64,000 nt of DNA, taken from positions 47,729,086-47,793,085 of the forward strand of contig NC_091135.1 of assembly GCF_041381155.1 (NCBI RefSeq). The letters are read 5' to 3'. A program made the position numbers and the translations under genes. Under the pieces are notes generated by a model. It saw only the letters and a program-made list of their open reading frames with translations. It was not told the origin of the DNA and did not search any database. Every line of letters begins with the position of its first letter. The stretch's first letter is position 1. Source of the stretch: Argopecten irradians. Its lineage: Eukaryota > Mollusca > Bivalvia > Pectinida > Pectinidae. Below, in pieces: positions 58,601 to 64,000 of this stretch.

Positions 58601-61600
58601 TGACATATTAAAGTTGAAATAACATGTTTATGCAATGAAAACAACACTTCCTGAATTCTACAATATTTTCTGATTTTAATTTTGACAGAGCAAGTACAGT
58701 AATGTAGCAGAACAGATGTTGATCCAGTCGTACTTCTATGCTGGTAGTTCTTCTGTCCTACCCAGTGTAAGTGTAGCAGCACTGTAAGCCAATTTATTTT
58801 CGCGAGATTCAAATTTTGGCGTTATTTTGAAGAGAGCTCTAAATTGAATTCAATTTTTTTTTAAGTAATTGTTCAGAACATTACATGAACGCATCATTGT
58901 GAGTATGAACCCTTGATCAGGAATTTATGTATTTGTTGGAAATAACGAAGACACAACATATCATAGCATGAAAATAAAGGGGTTTGTAGTAAAGTTAGTT
59001 TTAAAATGATAGATCCAATTTTAAACAATGATTTACCAACAAATAGTCATTGCTGGTCCATCCTTTTTAGGTCACCTGAGACGAAGTCTCAAGTGACCTA
59101 TTCTAATCACCTTTTGTCCGTCATCGTGCGTCGTCAGTCGTATGTCCGTAAACAATTTACATTTTCGTCTTCTTCTCCAAAACTGCTGAAGCAATTTCAA
59201 TGAAATTTTGCACAAACCTTCTAAGGCATAAGGCCAATCAAAATTGTGAATTATATGGTCTCCACCCCCCAGGGGGCTGTGGGAGGGGCCAAAAGGGGTA
59301 AAATTGAGTAAAATTTCAAAAATCTTCTTCTCTACTCACAGATGTGGTAGAATCAAATACTCTTCATAGATAAAAAGGTCTTAAGGTCCTTTACAAAAAT
59401 TGTGAATTATATGACCCTGGGGTCTCTAGTTTCCCCCTGGGGAGGGGGTTAAGTTTACTATAGTTTATATTGGGAAAACACATTTTTGCTTATTATTTGG
59501 TCATTTGTAATAGGAAATGAGTCAAATGTTGTCAGAATTATCAGTATGAGATGGTCATTTAATCCTATTAACAAATTTTCTATGACTGACCCCCAGGGGC
59601 TTTAGGGGTGGGGTCAAAAGGGGTCAAATAGGCTAAAACTTCAAAAATCTTCTTCTGAAATTCTGGAAATGGTAGAATCAAATACTTTTCATAAATAGAA
59701 AGGTCTTAAGGTCCTTTACAAAAATTGTGAATTATATGACCCTGGGGTCTCACGTTTCCCCCTGGGGAGGGGGTCAAGTTTACTATAGTTTATATAGGGA
59801 AAACACATTTATGAGTATTTTTTGCTCAATTTTCATTGGAAACGAGTCAAACTTGGTTAGAATTATTAGTCTGAGATAGCATTTTAATATCATATCCTTA
59901 TTGGTCCTGGCGGATCCCCTGGGGGCAGAGGGGCGGGGCTAAAAAAGGGTCAAATAGGCTAAAACTTCAAAAATCTTCTTCTGAAATTCTGGAAATGGTA
60001 GAAACAAATACTTTTCATAAATGGAAAGGTCTTAAGGTCCTTTACAAAAATTGTGAATTATATGACCCTGGGGTCTCACGTTTCCCCCTGGGGAGGGGGT
60101 CAAGTTTACTATAGTTTATATAGGGAAAACACATTAATGAGCATTTGTTGCTCAATTTTCATTGGAAACGAGTCAAACTTGGTTAGAATTATTAGCCTGA
60201 GATAGCATTTTAATATCATATCCATATTGGTCCAGACCGACTCCCTGGGGGCAGAGGGGCCGGGCCAAAAAAGGTCAAATAGGCTAAAACTTCAAAAATA
60301 TTCTTTTAAAATTCTGGAAATGGTATAATCAAATACACTTTATAGATGAAAAGGTCTTAAAGTTTGTTTATAAAAATTGTTAATTACATGACCCTGGGGT
60401 GTCCTGTTTCCCCTTGGGGAGGGGGTCAAGTTTACTATAGTTTATATAGGAAAAACACATTAATGAGCATTTTTTGCTCAATTTTCATAGGAAATGAGTC
60501 AAACTTGGTTAGAATTATTAGCCTGAGATAGCATTTTAATATCATATCCATATTGGTCCTGGCCGACCCCCTGGGGGCAGAGGGCGGGGCAAAAAAAGGG
60601 GTCAAATAGGCTAAAACTTCAAAAATCTTCTAAAATTCTGGATATAGTAGAATCAAATAATTATAGATGGAAAGGTCTTAAGGTGTTTTATAAAAATTGT
60701 GAATTATATGAGCTTTGGGTCTCACGTTACCCCCTGGGGAGGGGTCAAGTTTACTTTAGTTTATATAGGAAAAACATATTTGTGAACATTATTTGCCCAA
60801 TCTTTGTAGGAAATAAGTCAAACTTGATAAGAATTATTAGCCGAAGATATAGCATTTTAACATTCATATCTGTCCTCGATGACCCCTTGGGGGACCAGAG
60901 GGGCAGGACCAAAAAGGGTCAAAATGATTAAAATTTCAAAAAATACCTCTAAGTTCACATGTTTGATGGAAGCAAATACTCTTCATAGTCTAAAGAGTCA
61001 AATTTATAAATCACTGACCAACTTCAAGGCCCAGCATATAGTGTTTATATGTCTTTAATTTGTTTATTATTTGTTTCATTATATATTCTAACTCAGGTGA
61101 CCGTTAAGGCCCATGGGCCTCTTGTTATAGAGGTCTCATGACCATCCAAGTTTAAAATATATATTTAATAAAGAGAATACAAGTAAAATGGTAGTTAAAC
61201 TAGATATATTCACTACCTCTCAAAGTGTAAATACATATTCCATGTATGTCTAGTGATTTTTCTATTTTGACACATTTAAGCAATGACTTTGTGAATTTAA
61301 AGATATCATAGATAGAATAGGAGAGACTTAATGAGTATTATGTATATTAGAATGTTCTTTTTGTTGCTACTTTTTAGGGTGTAAAGCCCACTACAATCCC
61401 GACAGTACTTGCATTTAAAGATCAAGAGATGGTGGAATATAAGGGTAAGTTGGAGAAAATTTTATAGTCTTTGTCCTGCCTTCAGCAGCAGTTGCAGAAA
61501 GGGACAGCATCAACTTTTGAGTTAATAATCTTTTACTGTAGACCAACTCCTTTTGTGTGTGATCGACTTTCGCGGTCCAAGTACATTCACAAAAAACTAT

Positions 61601-62809
61601 CTCTGCGAATAAGCATCTACATCACTGATACTGATAGGAATTTCCAGTCAATTTCTAAATATGTGAATGTTAATCTTTGTGAACTTTTTTTGAAATGAAA
61701 ATCGCGAAGTCTATTAGCTGCGAAAAAAATCTGCTTTGCATTTTTAGCCCACCATCATCAGATGGTGGGCTATTCAAATCGCCTTTCGTCCGTGGTCCGT
61801 GGTCCGTCCGTCCTTCCGTCCTTCCGTCCGTCCGTCCGTCCGTCCGTCCGTCCGTTAACAATTCTTGTTACCGCTATTTCTCAGAAAGTACTGAAGGGAT
61901 CTTTCTCAAATTTCATATGTAGGTTCCCCTAGGACCCTAGTTGTGCATATTGCATTTTGGGACCGATCGGTCAACAAGATGGCCGACAGGCGGCCATCTT
62001 GGATTTTGATAGTTAAAGTTTGTTACCACTATTTCTCAAAACGTGCTGAAGGGATCTTTCTCAAATTTCATATACAGGTTCTACTAGGACCCTAGTTGTG
62101 CATATTGCATTTTGGGACGGATCGGGCAACAAGATGGCCGACAGGCGGCCATCTTGGATTTTGATAGTTAAAGTTTGTTACCGCTATTTCTCAAAAAGTA
62201 CTGAAGGGATCTTTCTCAAATTCCATGCATAGGTTCCCCTTGTACCCTAGTTGTGCATAGTACCTTTTAGGACTGATGCATAATGCCTTTCAGGACTGAT
62301 TGGTAAACAAGATGGCCAACGGGCCGCCATCTTAGATTTCATTGTTGAAGTTTGTTACCACTTTTCTTAGAAAGTACTATAGCGATCTGTCTCAAATTTT
62401 ATATGTAGTGTGTTTGAAAAAGTTTGAAAAGCAGGGAAAAGATCCCTCTTTCCATTGTCAGACATAGATCATTCTTTGGTGGGCGCCAAGATCCCTCTGG
62501 GATCTCTTGTTTGTGCATTGCATCTAATTAGATCAATTTTTGACACAAACATGTTGAATTTAAATTACACTACTGATGAATGTGTTATCCAGCTCTCAAC
62601 CACCAGAAAATGATAAATCCACTATTTTCTGTAGCTCCTGAAGGTATAGTGACAATGTCCAGTCTACAGGAATGGATTAATTCCGAACGTTTCCCAGCAT
62701 TCCCCCTGGTCACCGGGGCCAACATAAATGACATTGCAGAAAGTGGGAAGATCCTAGTTATGATGGTGATGAATGACGAAGATACAGAAAGCAAGACCCA
62801 CAGCGAAAG
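52642..62809 (+). CDS. TMX3: Protein disulphide-isomerase TMX3, 5' part (nine exons, 270 aa)
   Basis: ER membrane oxidoreductase that forms and shuffles disulphides in the lumen. Exons 52642-52687, 52779-52824, 55602-55641, 55826-55989, 57094-57174, 57422-57536, 58689-58766, 61378-61444 and 62635-62809 join in frame with GT-AG borders. The start MALSMQKTILTAIVFGLVC is a signal peptide. It is followed by a thioredoxin domain with WLVEFYAPWCGHCKKLEP (active site CGHC) and the cis-Pro loop GFPTIKF. Then come the two redox-inactive thioredoxin-like segments, with DSAFFLFLGK, IPTVLAFKD and LQEWINSERF, in the order known from vertebrate TMX3. The rest of the third domain, the membrane helix and the ER-retention tail lie beyond the right edge (usual length about 450 aa). 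The exon 6 donor is multiplied by a tandem repeat. Introns 2, 7 and 8 hold mobile elements. Confidence 0.95.
54055..55187. mobile_element. hAT-like non-autonomous element in TMX3 intron 2
   Basis: Termini AGTGTTTCCCACA (54055) and TGTGGGAAACACT (55175-55187) are exact inverted repeats, and AGTGTTTCCCA-type ends are typical of hAT transposons. ACCTTT flanks both sides (left ATACCTTT, right AACCTTTA), an imperfect duplication of about 8 bp, the hAT target length. The interior is 1.1 kb, very AT-rich from 54390 to 55080, with no transposase frame. Confidence 0.75.
57514..58577 (+). repeat. 83-bp minisatellite derived from the TMX3 exon 6 donor
   Basis: Thirteen tandem units of about 83 bp start inside exon 6. 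Each has AAACAGGAYCCTGTGGATGA, then CATGTTT, the donor GTGAGTAAG and the following intron bases to AATAATATAATAAACAG. Twelve units keep an intact TTT|GTGAGTAAG and one (near 58185) has lost bases in it. Units 6, 7 and 9 carry small indels. The array ends before exon 7. Reading on past the first donor meets TGA within the first unit. Long minus-strand frames here are by-products of the repeat. Confidence 0.95.
58782..58830 (+). mobile_element. Lone MITE terminus in TMX3 intron 7
   Basis: ACTGTAAGCCAATTTATTTT followed by CGCGAGATTC matches the left end of the MITE at 25674. The other terminus is not seen before the family-B element at 59064. Confidence 0.5.
59064..61127 (+). mobile_element. Family-B element, copy B3, in TMX3 intron 7
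   Basis: 5' end: TTTTTAGGTCACCTGAGAC, loop GAA, GTCTCAAGTGACCTA, then TTCTAATCACCTTTTGTCC and CGTGCGTCGTC. 3' end: CTCAGGTGACCGTTAAGG, the palindrome AGGCCCATGGGCCT and CTTGTTA. Between are about five tandem units of about 325 bp, marked by ATGACCCTGGGGTCT at about 59411, 59736, 60062 and 60388 and a decayed one at 60708. Both ends are present and the orientation matches TMX3. No protein is encoded. Confidence 0.85.
61741..62512 (+). mobile_element. Family-A element, copy A4, in TMX3 intron 8
   Basis: A complete short copy: TTTTTAGCCCACCATC hairpin, ATTCAAATCGCC, a CCGTCCGTC run, about four 155-bp monomers, GGTGGGCGCCAAG, the AGATCCC-TCT-GGGATCT palindrome and CTTGTTT. Low divergence of the ends from A1 suggests a recent insertion. 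Exon 9 of TMX3 starts 123 bp further on, and the orientation matches the gene. Confidence 0.85.
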
Positions 62810-63817
62810 GTAGGTGGAATTTGTATATTGTAGTAGGATTTATTTCAGTGGACACTTTATATACAGCTCAAACTGACTTCAATAGAGGATGTTACAGATA
62901 GAAATAGATGTCCTACAATGTTACTTCAAGAAGATATTTGAAGATCATCTCTGTGCTGTAAAACTTGTGTTGTAAGGAGACATCAATAGTATATTCTATA
63001 ACATAATTTGGAGTATGTATTTACCAGTCTCTGGTAATCCTCCTGCTTCAAACAAAAGTTGACAAGGTCTACGGTTTTGCAACAGGAGAACGTTATAGTG
63101 AAAGGCCAACTCTAATTTGGCTCATCTTGTAGGAGTGTATTCTGAGATCTTCCAGCTCATAGATGGAAGTGGTAGAAGTCTCTCCCAGGCTGAAGAGTTA
63201 CAAATGCTCTGACTAGAGGTTATGTGAAGAGGGCAAATAGAGTTGTGGGACACAGAGTAGTTTACTGGTTGCTGAGGATAGAAGTCTGGTCTCACTTCAT
63301 TGCGTTTATATATATGATACATACAAGACAATTACGTTGATAGATATTTCCGAGAGAAAATTACTGACCAATAATGTTGCTATATTTGTGACTGCTTTTG
63401 CTATTTATAGCATTTTAGGCATTTTGGTAATGGTAATCACTAGTTAACTTATGAAAATGAAATTAATTGTCTTCTCATCATTTTCGAAACCATTTTTATA
63501 GCAAAGAACAAACTTATTCTATATTCACCTCTAACCTTAATCAAACCTAAATACATGTATGTGGAGGTCGGAGGTCGAGTGTAGAAACAGAAGTGCAATT
63601 CAAATTTATTCTTATTTGCTAAAGTTATCAATGTAGCTTTGTCATCTGTTGCCAAAGTATTTTGTATTCTAGATTGAATGTATGTCAAGTAAGGTTTTGT
63701 TGAATGTTGAAGTTGTCTCTACTTAATACGGTATTATACCAAAGATTATGAAAATGTTATTTCCTCTGTCTGTGTACACTTTAAGTGGCTACATTAACTA
63801 GTTGATGTTTTGCTTAA
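62810..63817 (+). other. TMX3 intron 9, start
   Basis: Begins GTAGGT after exon 9. No further TMX3 exon is recognisable before the edge of the window. The short frames in it are not supported. Confidence 0.5.
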
Positions 63818-64000
63818 AGAATTAGATGCTCCATCACAGAGCATAACGATAATCATCATTTGAACAATAATTGATCGTGTATAAATATATCTAATGAACA
63901 CAAAAAAACCAACAATACAAAATAATCTACTTTGTTCTTGGTGCATACACAATCAGCATGTCATTCCATATAGGACATAGTGCCACGGAATTTTTTTGGA
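63818..64000. mobile_element. Second copy of the 9655 MITE, cut by the window edge
   Basis: TTAGATGCTCCATCACAGAG, then CATTTGAACAATAATTGATC, GTGCATACACAATCAGCATG and ATAGTGCCACGGAATTTTTT follow the order of 9657-9845 with scattered differences. The right terminus is outside the window. Confidence 0.8.

Noticed and set aside
57386-58606. Minus-strand frames of 167 to 406 codons over the TMX3 minisatellite
   Set aside because: They exist in several frames at once because an 83-bp unit shifts frame each time; the sequence belongs to TMX3 exon 6 and intron on the plus strand, and the frames have no family match.
1-64000. tRNA, rRNA or retrovirus-like genes
   Set aside because: Scanning for cloverleaf-like T-loop motifs (GGTTCRA), rRNA cores and LTR-type gag/pol signatures gave nothing I would defend.

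Overview
The window reads as nuclear DNA of an animal, most likely a bivalve mollusc. It is AT-rich, its genes have many introns with GT-AG borders (and one probable AT-AC intron), and more than a third of it is dispersed and tandem repeats. Several repeats end in palindromes followed by CTCTTGTT or begin TTTTTAG plus a palindrome, as I remember from bivalve genomes. The host call is an inference from repeat style and protein similarity; no marker gene settles the species.

Four host genes can be supported. (1) A C2H2 zinc-finger gene on the plus strand (coding 11969-15250, two coding exons, 741 aa, nine fingers). (2) PFDN4, prefoldin subunit 4, on the minus strand (39466 down to 29208, four coding exons, 134 aa), whose last intron has all the marks of a U12-type AT-AC intron. 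(3) An unrecognised minus-strand gene (51901 down to 43760, about 15 coding exons, about 1387 aa): a coiled-coil N-terminus followed by a long acidic, serine-rich tail made of consecutive phase 1-1 exons, several of which look like duplicates of one another. (4) TMX3, a transmembrane thioredoxin-like protein disulphide isomerase, on the plus strand (52642 to beyond the right edge, nine coding exons seen). Genes 3 and 4 lie head to head, 740 bp between start codons.

Layout. 1-9400: repeat-rich, with a broken LINE, inverted dispersed repeats, a 58-bp perfect inverted repeat and a cluster of small GGCCGTTTTCG-ended elements. 9655-11600: a MITE and a dispersed repeat. 11956-15250: zinc-finger gene. 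16166-22577: two family-A elements filled with 155-bp tandem repeats, the first in a seven-monomer higher-order arrangement. 24369-28502: a family-B element, a MITE, a family-C end and a 60-bp minisatellite. 29208-39466: PFDN4, its introns holding family A, B and C elements. 40450-41420: a second broken LINE. 43760-51901: the unknown gene. 52642-62809: TMX3, with an hAT-like element, an exon-derived minisatellite and family B and A elements in its introns. 63818-64000: a second copy of the MITE seen at 9655.

The genes have unrelated jobs (transcription factor, cytosolic chaperone, unknown scaffold-like protein, ER oxidoreductase) and no pathway links them. The most interesting observations are the minisatellite that multiplies the TMX3 exon 6 splice donor, the probable U12 intron of PFDN4, the modular unknown gene, and the shared end structure of three repeat-filled element families.
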